A stretch of 64,000 nt of DNA. Origin: Fidelibacterota bacterium (GTDB lineage Bacteria; Pseudomonadota; Alphaproteobacteria; Rhodospirillales; Rhodospirillaceae). This document shows, one piece after another, positions 46,286 to 56,008 of this stretch (positions within the stretch are counted from its first letter, which is position 1; every line of letters begins with the position of its first letter). The stretch lies in contig CANJMF010000001.1 of NCBI GenBank assembly GCA_947475895.1, positions 428,604 through 492,603 on the forward strand. The letters run 5' to 3'. The translations under genes were made by a program, and so were the position numbers. The notes beneath the pieces were generated by a model, which saw only the letters and a list, made by a program, of their open reading frames with translations, did not search any database and was not told where the DNA came from.

Positions 46286-46957
46286 TTAAGCGCCAAAGTC
46301 ATACCGCAAGCCAAGCATCAGAGTTGTATCGCGTAACTTGAAACCGCTGACAGTGTCGACCGCCTGCACACCCTTGAAGGTGTGACCGCTGGAACCCTTA
46401 TAGCGACCGTCAAATGTTACCTGCCAGTCGGGCGTAACGGCGTAAGCCACTCCGGCAATGCCTTGGAACGCGAGTTTCGTGCCGCCGGCCGCATGAACAA
46501 TCCGCGTTGAACTGGCGTTCGCAAATTTTCGCCACCACACCATCGATCCGCCGACGCCGACGCCGATATAAGGCGTGAAACGCGTGCCAGTCTTAAAATC
46601 GTAAAGCAAGTTGGCCATCAACGAGAGGTCATCCGGCCGTCCCGACAATGGGAACGCATTCGAATTCAAGTTTTTCACGCCGTTGGTGCGGTACCTCAGT
46701 TCCAACTCGCCGCGCAAGCCGGGTGTCCACTTGTAACCGGCGCTCAAAGAAGCCGCCCAACCATCGTGGAATTTGAATTTCACAGCTGACGGCGTACGGG
46801 CGGCGATGGTGGCGTCTCCCTTTGAGATTCCGTTCACACCAAGTCCCATGCCGAAGTACGCCCCTTCCGGTTCCACCGTCGTCATGCTTTGCGCGTGCGC
46901 TTGCGTTACGCCGGCCACCGCAATAAGCGCGACCGCAGTCATGGATAGACTCTTCAT
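46286..46957 (-). CDS. Outer-membrane beta-barrel protein
   Basis: This is a 223-aa protein from ATG 46957. Signal peptide residues 1-22 end QAHAQ. The rest is an OmpW/porin-like small barrel with alternating aromatic strands: AYFGMGLGVNGI, GWAASLSAGYKW, RGELELRYRTNG, FTPYIGVGVGGS and LMLGLRYDFGA, ending in an aromatic followed by two residues. Length suits an eight-stranded barrel. It is close to the OMP_b-brl family. Function is unknown; it is divergent from the aldo/keto reductase gene. Confidence 0.86.
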   Translation of the reverse strand: MKSLSMTAVALIAVAGVTQAHAQSMTTVEPEGAYFGMGLGVNGISKGDATIAARTPSAVKFKFHDGWAASLSAGYKWTPGLRGELELRYRTNGVKNLNSNAFPLSGRPDDLSLMANLLYDFKTGTRFTPYIGVGVGGSMVWWRKFANASSTRIVHAAGGTKLAFQGIAGVAYAVTPDWQVTFDGRYKGSSGHTFKGVQAVDTVSGFKLRDTTLMLGLRYDFGA

Positions 46958-47136
46958 CTGTAACCCCCGAAGATAGAAATCGCTTAGATTGAATAGTGAG
47001 CAAAGTTCGTTAGACGAGAATATAGAGCGCATCGCTAACCGCAAAGCGTTTCTTGCGAATTGATGGCACGCGGGTCTTGATGTTGCTCCACGTTCCGCGC
47101 CACTAACGCCCTCACGGCCCATTCGGAGAGTTTGCC

Positions 47137-48189
47137 ATGAAATATAATCAACTTGGTCGCACCGGTCTGTTCGTATCGGAAATCTGTTTGGGCGCCATGA
47201 CGTTCGGTGGTGGCGTCGATGCGGGAATTTGGAAAGCGATTGGCAGCATCGGCCAGGATGGGGTCGATAAAATTATCGGCCACGCGCTGGCGGCAGGCGT
47301 CAATTTCATCGACACGGCCGATGTGTACTCGTTTGGGCAGTCCGAACGTGTGGTGGGGCAATCGCTGAAGAATCTCGGCGTTGCGCGCAAAGACGTCGTT
47401 GTCGCAACTAAAGTATACGGCGAGATGGGGCCCGGTCCCAACGATCGCGGTGCCTCACGCGGGCATATCATGGACTCGGTGCGCGGCAGCCTCGAGCGCC
47501 TGCAAACCGATTACATCGATCTCTATCAGATTCACGGTAATGACAGCGTCACGCCCATCGACGAAACGCTGCGCGCACTTGACGATCTAACGTCGCAGGG
47601 GCTGGTCCGCTATATCGGCGTGTCCAATTGGACAGCGTGGAAGATTGCGAAGTCCTTAGGGTTAAGTGAAGCGAAGGGCTACGCCCGCTTTGAAACGTTG
47701 CAGGCGTACTACTCCATTGCCGGACGCGATTTAGAGCGCGAATTGATCCCGATGCTGACGGAAGAAAAGTTGGGCCTTATGGTGTGGTCGCCGCTTGCCG
47801 GCGGATTGCTTTCTGGAAAATTCGGACCCGGTGCGCCCACGGTCGAAGGCGCGCGCCGTACGACCTTCGACTTTCCCCCCGTCAATACTGAACGCGCGTG
47901 GGCGTGTGTCGCAGCCATGCGTGAGATTGGCAAAATCCACGGGGTATCCGTTGCGCGCGTCGCGTTGGCGTGGCTGCTCGCGAAACCACACGTCATGACG
48001 GTAATTATCGGGGCTAAGACAGTGGAGCAGTTAGCCGACAACCTCGCGGCCGTTGATTTGACGCTGAGCGTAGATGAGATTCGCAAACTGGATGAAGTCA
48101 GTATTCTGCCCGACGAGTACCCGGGCTGGATGTTGGAGCGTCAAGGCGGCACCCGCCTGCCAAAGCCTTTTTCGGCGAAGAAATCCTGA
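47137..48189 (+). CDS. Aldo/keto reductase
   Basis: This is a 350-aa NADPH-dependent oxidoreductase of the voltage-gated potassium-channel beta-subunit-like branch. VNFIDTADVYSFGQSERVVG has the catalytic Asp and Tyr; DVVVATKVYGEMG includes the lysine, and DLYQIHGNDS the histidine. YIGVSNWTAWK and the NADP-binding VIIGAKTVEQLADN near the C-terminus are typical. It reduces aldehydes or ketones, the natural substrate being unknown. The ATG at 47137 follows GGAGAG at 47125-47130. Confidence 0.93.
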   Translation: MKYNQLGRTGLFVSEICLGAMTFGGGVDAGIWKAIGSIGQDGVDKIIGHALAAGVNFIDTADVYSFGQSERVVGQSLKNLGVARKDVVVATKVYGEMGPGPNDRGASRGHIMDSVRGSLERLQTDYIDLYQIHGNDSVTPIDETLRALDDLTSQGLVRYIGVSNWTAWKIAKSLGLSEAKGYARFETLQAYYSIAGRDLERELIPMLTEEKLGLMVWSPLAGGLLSGKFGPGAPTVEGARRTTFDFPPVNTERAWACVAAMREIGKIHGVSVARVALAWLLAKPHVMTVIIGAKTVEQLADNLAAVDLTLSVDEIRKLDEVSILPDEYPGWMLERQGGTRLPKPFSAKKS

Positions 48190-48346
48190 CGGAACAAGCT
48201 GCTTCACGTCGATAACGTCCCCGGTTCCGGCCCAACATACCCCTCTCCACTCCCGGGTTAGAGGTTGTGCGCCTAGCTGTTTGGGATAGGCTCAGCTCGC
48301 TCGTCCGGAGGGAGCCGCGAGGAGCATTTCAGACGGGGAGGATACG

Positions 48347-49972
48347 ATGAAATTCAAAGCTCTTTTTGTGAGCGTGGCTGCGCCGCTGATTTTGGCGTCC
48401 GCAGCCCATGCTGCGGATACGTCGAAAGCATCCTGCGAAAAACTCGCGACCTCGGTGAAGCTTGCCGACACCGCGCTGAAAACCAGCTACGTCACCACGA
48501 AAGACGAGCTGACCGCTGCAATGATGTTGTCGGCCGGTAAAACGCCATCAGCAGCTGAGGCTGCCGCGCTCCCGATGTGCCGAGTAGAAATTGTCATCAC
48601 GCCGGCTCCGGGGGCGGAGATAAAATCCGAACTGTGGCTGCCGGAATCTAGTAAATGGAATAAACGCTTCCTGAGCGCCGGCATTGGCGGCGCCGCGGGT
48701 TACATCGATCGTGAGCAGTTGATTGCAGGTGCGGCGCAGGGCTATGCGACCTCGACAAGCGATGCCGGAAGCCATAGTCCAACAAGTCTCGAATTTACGT
48801 TCGGCCGTAATATCGAATGGCGCAAAAATTACACGGGCCGTGGCGTGCATTTGACGGCCGTCACCGGCAAGGCGCTAATCCAGGCTTATTACAGCGCCAA
48901 GCCCAAAGCTTCATTATTTTATGGATGCTCTGGCGGCGGGTACGAGGGGCTGGGCGAAGTTCAGTTTTACCCTGAAGATTATGACGGTGTTCTAGCCGGC
49001 GATCCGCCGGTCAATTGGTTGAGGCAGGTAATTTGGCAAGGCCGCGCCTACGCCATTTCGCATAAAGAGCCGGGCGGGAGTGTTCCCGTCGAAAAGATCC
49101 CAGCACTCAGCAAAGGCGTGATCGGTCAATGCGATGGCTTTGATGGCGTCACTGACGGCGTCATTGATGATCCTCGCAAATGCAAACCCGACTTCACAAA
49201 AATGTTGTGCAAGGACGCGGACGGCAACGAATGTTTCACGGCGCCGCAAGTTAAAACCCTCACGGCCCTCTATGCGCCTTGGACAAATTCACGCAGCGAA
49301 TTCGTGTATCCCGGCTTTACGGCAGGGTCTGAAACCGCGCCGGCCGCACGTATCCGCATTTCATCCATCGACGGCCAATCGGTTATGAGTCCCGCAAAAC
49401 CGGGACCGATGCTTTGGCATCTACCGGAAACCTTCAAGCCAGAAGAGTGGATGACCTACGACTTCGACAAGGGCGTCCCGGACGAAGAGACAAAATTCGC
49501 GCCTTATGCCCACGACAAAACTGATATGAGCGCCTTCAAAAAAGCCGGTGGGAAGTTAATCTTATTCTCGGGTTGGGCCGACCCGAATCTCAATCCACAA
49601 AACCTCGTGAACTATTACGCAAACGTTCAAAAGACGATGGGTGACGGCGACGTTGCTTCATTCAGTCGGCTGTTCATGGTGCCAGGCCTCAATCACTGCT
49701 CCGGTGGGCCCGGAACCAACTCGCTCGGTCAGACGATGGATGAAGCGCTCGGTACAAAGCACGACGCCAGTAACAATATCCTGTTGGCGCTCGATAAGTG
49801 GGTGACTGAAGGCGTCGCGCCTGAACAAGTCGTCGGCAGAAAATATATCGACGATAAGAAAGAAAAGGGTATCGCACGCACACGCCCGATCTGCGCTTAC
49901 CCCAAGGTTGCCAAGTGGGACGGCAAGGGCAATACGGACGACGCCAAAAGCTTTAGCTGCGTTGCGCCGTAA
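48347..49972 (+). CDS. Tannase/feruloyl esterase family hydrolase
   Basis: This is a 541-aa secreted esterase. Signal peptide residues 1-22 end HAAD. The catalytic serine is in FYGCSGGGYEGL (Cys-Ser-x-Gly variant typical of the tannase family, with the cysteine of a disulfide next to the serine). Asp is likely in LFSGWADPNL and His in PGLNHCSGG. GDPPVNW is conserved. Cysteines of ECF and SC are consistent with disulfides. It cleaves ester-linked aromatic acids such as gallates or ferulates. A strong terminator follows, so it is a single unit. Confidence 0.9.
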   Translation: MKFKALFVSVAAPLILASAAHAADTSKASCEKLATSVKLADTALKTSYVTTKDELTAAMMLSAGKTPSAAEAAALPMCRVEIVITPAPGAEIKSELWLPESSKWNKRFLSAGIGGAAGYIDREQLIAGAAQGYATSTSDAGSHSPTSLEFTFGRNIEWRKNYTGRGVHLTAVTGKALIQAYYSAKPKASLFYGCSGGGYEGLGEVQFYPEDYDGVLAGDPPVNWLRQVIWQGRAYAISHKEPGGSVPVEKIPALSKGVIGQCDGFDGVTDGVIDDPRKCKPDFTKMLCKDADGNECFTAPQVKTLTALYAPWTNSRSEFVYPGFTAGSETAPAARIRISSIDGQSVMSPAKPGPMLWHLPETFKPEEWMTYDFDKGVPDEETKFAPYAHDKTDMSAFKKAGGKLILFSGWADPNLNPQNLVNYYANVQKTMGDGDVASFSRLFMVPGLNHCSGGPGTNSLGQTMDEALGTKHDASNNILLALDKWVTEGVAPEQVVGRKYIDDKKEKGIARTRPICAYPKVAKWDGKGNTDDAKSFSCVAP

Positions 49973-49995
49973 TAATCTGTAACTGAAAACGAACA

Positions 49996-50029
49996 GGCCG
50001 CCGGCATTTTCCGGCGGCCTCTTTGTTTT
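49996..50029 (+). terminator. Intrinsic terminator after the tannase gene
   Basis: A perfect 9-bp stem GGCCGCCGG / CCGGCGGCC (49996-50004 and 50011-50019) closes a six-nt loop. It is followed by a T-rich tract (tctttgtttt, 50020-50029). It begins 24 nt after the tannase stop. Confidence 0.92.
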
Positions 50030-50133
50030 GCGAGAGTTCAATGGCCCAATTCCCCTGGTCTAAGCGCGCCTATTTCGCCTTAATTTAGACGCGCGCGCGT
50101 GTTTCTATCCGCTAGCCCTAAAGGAGAAATTGA

Positions 50134-50484
50134 ATGGATAAACGGCTCAAATTCGCGTCGATCTTTGTAGCGGCAATGGCGGCGTCCACACTGGCGCTCG
50201 CTTCCGAACCTAAAGGCGCAGAAGCCGAAATCCATTTTCCCAATAGCGGTGGCATCTATAGTTGGCACGCCGATGATGATAACGCGTTGTGGATTCAAAG
50301 CCGCGACCGTCAATGGTATTATGCGAAGCTCCTAGGGCCCTGTTCAGGACTTCCCTTCGCGACGGGGATCGGATTCGTGGCTGACCCCAGCAGTTCGCTC
50401 GACAGATTTGGCGCGATCGTGGTCGACAAACAGAAGTGCCCCATTAGATCTCTGGTAAAGAGCGATCCCCCGCCCAAGAAGTAA
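50134..50484 (+). CDS. DUF6491 family exported protein
   Basis: This is a 116-aa protein. Signal peptide residues 1-23 end ALAS. The mature part fits the small DUF6491 family: GGIYSWHADDDNALWIQSRD (core Y-S-W-x-A-D-D-D-x-A-L-W), then WYYAKLLGPCSGLPFATGIGF and DRFGAIVVDKQKCPIRSL with two cysteines that could form a disulfide. Function is unknown. GGAG precedes the ATG. It is separated from the tannase gene by the terminator and from the methyltransferase gene by 85 nt. Confidence 0.83.
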   Translation: MDKRLKFASIFVAAMAASTLALASEPKGAEAEIHFPNSGGIYSWHADDDNALWIQSRDRQWYYAKLLGPCSGLPFATGIGFVADPSSSLDRFGAIVVDKQKCPIRSLVKSDPPPKK

Positions 50485-50569
50485 CTGTTTATCTGCCCGG
50501 TTGTCGGTATGAGGCGTCGTGCAGGGGCGGATTTGCTGACAACTTTCTCAGCGTTATAATCGCGCGCGC

Positions 50570-51736
50570 GTGCTGAATTATAATTTGCCGGCGGATGCAT
50601 TGACCTCAGATCTCCTCACGTTCCTGCGCGAAGGCATGGTGCGCGACGCTGCCACCGAGCAGGCGATCGCGCTGGTTCGCACGGAGTATTTAAAAAGCGT
50701 CGCGCAAGGTGCCCCAGTTTCGGCTGATATTTTATCCGCCCTCGCTTCTTTTTGCCGTGATCATGAATACACTTTTGCGGTCTCGGCGGAGGATGAAGTC
50801 AATCTTACCCGCCTCGACCCCGCGCGATCGAAGGTCGAAAATCTCATGACGGCATGTTTCTGGCCCATTTTTGAGGAAGCGTTGCCGCTGAATGACATTT
50901 CCAACTTACGGCCAATTTCCAATGCGGTTTCCGATGCCGTGCGTGCGCAGTATGAAGAAAGCCCTTATCCGCGCTGGCGCGTTCTTCCCGATCTCCCCGA
51001 GCCCGACACCGCAGCCAACATTCTGGTTGCCGGATGTGGAACGGGTCAGGAAGCGCTGATCTATGCGAAGGCTTCGCCACACAGTTGGGTGACGGGGCTC
51101 GATCTCAGTCGCGTCAGCCTAGCCTATGCGCTCGCTCAAGCGCGTGCCCGTAACATCGCGAATGTGCGCTTTATGCAAGGCGATATTCTCGACGTCGCGC
51201 TATTGGAACAAAAATTCGATTCCATAAAATGCTCCGGCGTTCTTCATCACATGGAAGATCCTCTGCGTGGCTTGCGTGCGCTGACGAGCGTGTTGGCTGA
51301 CGGCGGGAAGATTTTTCTCGCGCTATATTCCGCGCGCTCAAGCGAGCCCAAAGAGGCGGCGATTCAGTTACGCAAAGCGCGTAATGCCCCGGCGACCGAT
51401 AATGGCATTCGCCAATTTCGGCAGGAAATTTTTGCGCTTCCGACGAATCACCCTGCAAGAAACGCACTCAATTCCATCGATTTTTATTCTGTGTCGGGAA
51501 CGCGCGACCTGCTCTTTCATGTTCAGGAGCGATACTATTCCGTGTGGGACGTGAAAGCGCTCGTGGAGGCCGCCGGATTGCGGTTGGTGCGTTTCGGCAT
51601 CGGCGCAAAACCGGAGCAACGGTTTCGCGATATGGGGTTCACGGATTTCTCGGATTTAGCTTCATGGGATAAAGTCGAGGAAAGGCATCCGGGCACATTT
51701 TCCGGCATGTATCGCATGCTGCTTGAGAAGGTGTAG
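50570..51736 (+). CDS. Class I SAM-dependent methyltransferase with N-terminal extension
   Basis: This is a 388-aa cytoplasmic protein starting at GTG 50570. The first 130 residues are helical and lack recognised motifs. The SAM domain follows: ILVAGCGTGQEALIYAKASP (motif I, A-G-C-G-T-G-Q), TGLDLSRVSLAYA and FDSIKCSGVLHHMEDPL. DVKALVEAAGLRLVRFG ends the domain. The extended N-terminus and RAQYEESPYPRWRVLP fit the subset of methyltransferases linked to TPR or glycan genes. The substrate is unknown. Confidence 0.85.
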   Translation: MLNYNLPADALTSDLLTFLREGMVRDAATEQAIALVRTEYLKSVAQGAPVSADILSALASFCRDHEYTFAVSAEDEVNLTRLDPARSKVENLMTACFWPIFEEALPLNDISNLRPISNAVSDAVRAQYEESPYPRWRVLPDLPEPDTAANILVAGCGTGQEALIYAKASPHSWVTGLDLSRVSLAYALAQARARNIANVRFMQGDILDVALLEQKFDSIKCSGVLHHMEDPLRGLRALTSVLADGGKIFLALYSARSSEPKEAAIQLRKARNAPATDNGIRQFRQEIFALPTNHPARNALNSIDFYSVSGTRDLLFHVQERYYSVWDVKALVEAAGLRLVRFGIGAKPEQRFRDMGFTDFSDLASWDKVEERHPGTFSGMYRMLLEKV

Positions 51737-51779
51737 TCCACGTCGTCGGCCAGACGCAGTGACGCTTGTGATTCGGTAT

Positions 51780-52826
51780 TTAAATATAAGTGCTTGCCGT
51801 ATCCAGCGTTGACTCGACGTCGATCTTGTCGAAGTTTTCGGTCAGCCATGCTTCCGTAGTTGCGACGCCTAGATCGTGCAGATAAAGCAAGAAGTCCCAG
51901 GCAGCGTTGGATTTCGAAGCAGCACCCAGTTGACTCATTTCTTCTTCAGCGGCGATCATGTGAAAATTGACTTTATGAAATGGGGTGTCGCGTAGTTTTC
52001 CAGCTTCGATCAATTTCGAAATGGTTGCGATCCCGCTCATTTCCCGTGCCAACGTAGAATTGAAACTGATTTCGTTAACTCGATTCATAATTTCCCGCGA
52101 CGTCGTCGGCACATCGGGCCGGTTCATCGGGTTGATCTGCACAATAACGACGTCTTTACTGACGCATTCATGAATAAGGGGCGAAATCGCCGGATTTGCG
52201 AGATATCCGCCATCCCAATAGTGCTCGCCTTGAAACTCCACGGCTTGAAACATCATTGGCAGGCAGGCCGAGGCCAAAACACTTGCCGCATACATTTCAT
52301 CAGTGTGGAAAACCTTCAGCTTGCAGGTTCGCACATTCGTCGCCGAGACAAAAAGCTTAACGTCCTTGCGTTGGCGCAGGCTGTCAAAGTCCACGTGGTC
52401 GGAAAGGACATCGCGTAGAGGATTGATATCGAGCGGATTGAGCTGATAGGGTGAAAAGGCGCGGGCGATGAAATCGGTCATCAAGAACGCCGGGCCGTTA
52501 TCCACATTCCAGGGACTTTCGGCGCTCGAAGGAAATCCCCGCATTATGGGATGAGCGGATGAGACGAGCGCGCGATCGCTGACGGCTTTCCAAAATGCGC
52601 TCAAGCTATCGACTGCGCCTTGCCGCCCGCCTTTGATAAAGCCATCTGCGAAGACAACGGCATTTAAAGCGCCGGCACTCGTTCCGCTGATACCGTCGAT
52701 GAAAATGCGGCGGTCTTGTATGAGCGTTTCTAAAACGCCCCACGTGAACGCCCCATGCGCCCCGCCGCCCTGCAGAGCGAGGCTAATACGCTTGCGTTTG
52801 GGCTTTTGAGCTTTTTTTGTCACCAA
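51780..52826 (-). CDS. Patatin-like phospholipase
   Basis: This is a 348-aa serine hydrolase. LALQGGGAHGAFTWGVLE is the oxyanion glycine-rich loop, ISGTSAGALNAVVF holds the nucleophile Ser in GTSAG, and HYWDGGYLANP holds the catalytic Asp (DGG). All three belong to the known patatin dyad. There is no signal peptide. The C-terminal region has helical LTENFDKIDVESTLD. It hydrolyses acyl chains from lipids, the exact lipid unknown. The conserved N-terminal KKAQKPKRKR is strongly basic. Confidence 0.92.
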   Translation of the reverse strand: MVTKKAQKPKRKRISLALQGGGAHGAFTWGVLETLIQDRRIFIDGISGTSAGALNAVVFADGFIKGGRQGAVDSLSAFWKAVSDRALVSSAHPIMRGFPSSAESPWNVDNGPAFLMTDFIARAFSPYQLNPLDINPLRDVLSDHVDFDSLRQRKDVKLFVSATNVRTCKLKVFHTDEMYAASVLASACLPMMFQAVEFQGEHYWDGGYLANPAISPLIHECVSKDVVIVQINPMNRPDVPTTSREIMNRVNEISFNSTLAREMSGIATISKLIEAGKLRDTPFHKVNFHMIAAEEEMSQLGAASKSNAAWDFLLYLHDLGVATTEAWLTENFDKIDVESTLDTASTYI

Positions 52827-53570
52827 CAGAAGTTTTCCTCAGCGTCGAGATTCATCGTAACCCAGCGCCCGGAACGGGCCAATTGGGTTGACGTTCCACC
52901 AAACACAAAAAGGAAACCTTAACGGGCAGGGCCCCAGTGCCGAGGGGCATAAACAAAACAATGCCTGATCGACATATTAGCCATGCGGATCCAAGCGCGG
53001 TGGGGCGTGATCGAGCCGCACCTTTAGGAGTCCGCCGACCTGGCGGAGTTATATATGGGGTCCAGGCCGGCGGCACTATTCGAAGGCGGGCAGCCGACGA
53101 ATCCCCCCGAAGTAGTCGCCGTTTGCGCGACGACTATGACCAAGCGGCCAATGTCGAAAATCTAGATAGGCGCTTCGTGCGCGAACAGGATCGGATTCTA
53201 CGGAGCACGTAAGCTTTGCACAGATTCACATAGCGCCCGCGTTCCGCGCAGATGTTCGACACTGCGTAGTCGCTGAATTTCAGTCCTAATCATCGCAGCG
53301 TGTCGTCGAAAATTCTGCGTGAAGGATTCCTCTCTCTCTTCAATGAAGAACTTCACGCGATATCGCGGGAGGAAGCGCGCCGAATCTCGCGCGATTATTT
53401 TACACTTCGATTCAACAGAATCGCCGAAGCCACTGGCTTTGCTCTCTATTCTGTCGCGGCACGCGTATTGCAATCAAGAACGCATCATCACGCCAGTAAA
53501 ACGACTACTGCACTCTGCTTCTGGGGTCTGGCTGATGAGATTTTTGCTGCAACAATTTTTGAGGTGGGAA
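52827..53570. other. 744-nt region without a supported gene
   Basis: This gap separates the patatin start from the PEP-CTERM gene. Two open stretches occur on the plus strand (52937-53212 and 53300-53578), but neither has a ribosome site, recognised motif or normal composition, and the second overlaps the PEP-CTERM start. A small hairpin TCCGCC-gacct-GGCGGA is at about 53030-53046. The region must hold the promoters for both flanking genes. It may be decayed DNA or hold an unrecognised RNA. Confidence 0.45.
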
Positions 53571-54584
53571 ATGAATAAATTACGAGGGCTCGTCGCTTCG
53601 ACTGCCCTAGCAGTCGGATTTCTGGCAAGTGGAAGCGCTCACGCGTCGCTAACATCTTTCCAAACTTATGTAGGAAACTACGGCGTCTCTACAGCCGGAT
53701 GGGGTTCGACCAGCCAAGCGGGTACGATCCTGGCCAGCGTTCCGTTCGGGGCCACAGTCGTTGCGGCCTATCTCTATACCTCATCATATTCCGGCTTTAG
53801 CGCGGGCGGCACGTTAAATGGAAACGTCCTCAGCTATTCCGCACTTCCGGTCAACGCGGCAAGTTGCTGCGCCTTACAGGCCGGGCGGGCCGACGTCACC
53901 AGCATCGTTAAGGCCGTTATCGACGGCGGCGCAGGCGGTATCTATGGCTTCGGCATCACGGAAACTTCCAGCAATCAAGACGGCGAGGCTTTGGCGGTCG
54001 TCTATCAGCTGGCGAGTTTAGCGACCACCACCATCGGCATTCTTGACGGTTTCGCCGCCGTTGCCGGTGATACAACTTCCATCAACTTCGCAACCCCGCT
54101 CGACCCCACCGCTCCCGGCTTCACGGCCACCTTGGCCCTCGGAATCGGTTTCAGCTATGACGGCTCCGCTTGCACCAGCTCGGGTCAAACGTCGACAATC
54201 GCTGTCAACGGAACGACCATCTCGAATAGCGCCGGCTGCAATGAGAGCAGCGTCGATGGTACCCCTTCCAACGGCAACCTAATCACCGTCGGCGGTTTCA
54301 TCAACGGTGTTAACGCCTCCAGCCTACCGTCGGTCGTCGCCGATCACGAGATGTATAATCTCGTGCCGGAAATCAACATGGGCGACACGACCATCACGGT
54401 CGATACTGCTAATGCGTCTCGCGACGATAATATCTTCCTTGCCGTGTTCCAGGTGACCGGAGAAGCAGGCATCAATGAACCGCCGCCGGGTCCGACAGGC
54501 GTTCCTGAACCCGCGTCGCTCGCACTGCTCGGTCTTGGCCTCGTTGGCCTGACCCGGATGCGTCGGAAGGTGCAAGCCGCCTAA
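53571..54584 (+). CDS. PEP-CTERM sorting-domain protein
   Basis: This is a 337-aa secreted protein. Signal peptide about residues 1-26 (STALAVGFLASGSAHA). The mature part is Ser/Thr/Gly-rich and beta-like. The C-terminus has the PEP-CTERM signature VPEPASLALLGLGLVGL followed by TRMRRK: Pro-Glu-Pro, a hydrophobic helix and a basic end. Such proteins are processed by an exosortase and retained at or released from the outer surface, often with exopolysaccharide. No exosortase lies in this window. GAGGTGG precedes the ATG. Confidence 0.88.
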   Translation: MNKLRGLVASTALAVGFLASGSAHASLTSFQTYVGNYGVSTAGWGSTSQAGTILASVPFGATVVAAYLYTSSYSGFSAGGTLNGNVLSYSALPVNAASCCALQAGRADVTSIVKAVIDGGAGGIYGFGITETSSNQDGEALAVVYQLASLATTTIGILDGFAAVAGDTTSINFATPLDPTAPGFTATLALGIGFSYDGSACTSSGQTSTIAVNGTTISNSAGCNESSVDGTPSNGNLITVGGFINGVNASSLPSVVADHEMYNLVPEINMGDTTITVDTANASRDDNIFLAVFQVTGEAGINEPPPGPTGVPEPASLALLGLGLVGLTRMRRKVQAA

Positions 54585-54617
54585 TCCGCAACTAAACGTT
54601 CTGCGGAGATGTTAAGG

Positions 54618-54651
54618 CCCCTGCCGGAAGCGACCGGCAGGGGTTTTATTT
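54618..54651 (+). terminator. Intrinsic terminator after the PEP-CTERM gene
   Basis: A perfect 10-bp stem CCCCTGCCGG / CCGGCAGGGG (54618-54627 and 54634-54643) closes a six-nt loop. It is followed by the T-rich tract ttttattt (54644-54651). It lies 34 nt after the PEP-CTERM stop and ends only 15 nt before the next start codon. Confidence 0.92.
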
Positions 54652-54666
54652 GAAGGAAATCGAAAA

Positions 54667-55980
54667 ATGCGTCTGGCCATTCCCGCCGCACATGTGTTTG
54701 CCGTCATTGCGCTATTCGCTGCGGCGCCAGCGTTGTCGGCCCCCCTGGCGCTCGATTATTTCGGCCACACCCTTCGTGGGGTCGATGTGGGCGGCGATAC
54801 GGCCGAAGCGCGAGAATACAGGGCCGGCATCCAGTCTTTGATCCGGGGCAACATGGCCGCCGCCAAAGCTCACTATGAGGCCGCAGTGAAACTGGCGCCG
54901 AATTACGCGCCTGCTCTGATCGGCTTGGCTGATATCGCGCAACGCGCGAACAATATGTCGCAAGCCAAAGAGTACCTTCAAAAGGCCGAGCAAGCCGCGC
55001 CGCGATCACCCGCGGTTCACTTGGCTTGGGGCCGATATTTCATGCTCGGAGAACAATTTTTGCAAGCGGAGCCCGCACTCCTGAAGGCGCACGAACTCGA
55101 ACCGAAGGCGATTCCGCCGCTACTCGAACTCGGCGATCTCTATTTGCTTTCAGGACGGCCCTCGGATGGGCTCGTGATGTTTCGCCAAGCCGTCGCTTTG
55201 GATGCGAAAAATAAATTCGCGCAGTACGGGTTTGGCAGCGCTGCCGCTGCATCCGGCCAGCGGGACGAAGCGCTACGCGCATTTACAGACGCCGCTGCAT
55301 TGGCGCCTCAGGATGCGGCGCCGTTGCGCGCCATCGGCCTCATGTATCTGGAAGCGGGCGAGTTCGACAAAGCCATTGCCGCGTTCGATACCGGTCTGGT
55401 GCGGCAGCCGAAATTTATTCCACTGCTGCTCGATCGCACCGATGCACTCGCGCGCCTCAAACGCTGGGATGACGCTTTAGTCCAAGTCAGCCAAGCCGAG
55501 AAGTTGGCTCCGAAGGCGGCCGATATAAAGGTGAAGAAGGCGGACGTCTATCAAGGCGCGGCAAGGTGGGATGAGGCCGAGGCCCAGTACTTAAACGCCA
55601 TCAAACTCGACCCGACTAGCGCTATCGCTTACAACAACCTCGCGTGGATGACGATGACGCGAAAGGGTAACGCGCAGAAGGCTGTTGAGTGGGCGCGCAA
55701 AGCCGTTGCCCTATCGCCCGGCTCCTCGCCGTTCCGCGATACACTGGGATGGGTCCTGCGCGCCGCGGGCGATTTGCCAAGTGCGCAAGCAAGCTTGCTA
55801 GAGGCAATCAAACTCGAACCCAATATTGCCGACTATCACTTCCACCTCGGCATAATTCAGGCGGAGTTAAAGAAGCCGACCGAAGCCCGTACGTCGCTGC
55901 GCCACGCGCTGGACCTTAATCCGCACCTGCCCGAGGCGGATGAAGCGCGCCGCGTCCTTGAGAAGCTTCCAACGACGTAG
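54667..55980 (+). CDS. Exported TPR-repeat protein
   Basis: This is a 437-aa protein. Signal peptide residues 1-25 end PALSA. From about residue 52 there are ten or more tetratricopeptide repeats, for example NMAAAKAHYEAAVKLAPNY, GEFDKAIAAFDTGLV, ARWDEAEAQYLNAIKLDPTS and NAQKAVEWARKAVALSP. GAAGGA precedes the ATG. It probably scaffolds periplasmic assembly. PEP-CTERM regions can carry a TPR protein of the PrsT type, so a link to the preceding gene is plausible but unproven; a terminator separates them. It is convergent with the RND permease gene. Confidence 0.88.
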   Translation: MRLAIPAAHVFAVIALFAAAPALSAPLALDYFGHTLRGVDVGGDTAEAREYRAGIQSLIRGNMAAAKAHYEAAVKLAPNYAPALIGLADIAQRANNMSQAKEYLQKAEQAAPRSPAVHLAWGRYFMLGEQFLQAEPALLKAHELEPKAIPPLLELGDLYLLSGRPSDGLVMFRQAVALDAKNKFAQYGFGSAAAASGQRDEALRAFTDAAALAPQDAAPLRAIGLMYLEAGEFDKAIAAFDTGLVRQPKFIPLLLDRTDALARLKRWDDALVQVSQAEKLAPKAADIKVKKADVYQGAARWDEAEAQYLNAIKLDPTSAIAYNNLAWMTMTRKGNAQKAVEWARKAVALSPGSSPFRDTLGWVLRAAGDLPSAQASLLEAIKLEPNIADYHFHLGIIQAELKKPTEARTSLRHALDLNPHLPEADEARRVLEKLPTT

Positions 55981-56008
55981 AGATTTTAAGCGAATCGCAC
56001 GACGGCGC

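Noticed and set aside
53300..53578. 92-aa open frame before the PEP-CTERM gene
   Set aside because: It overlaps the PEP-CTERM start, lacks a ribosome site and has no recognised motif.
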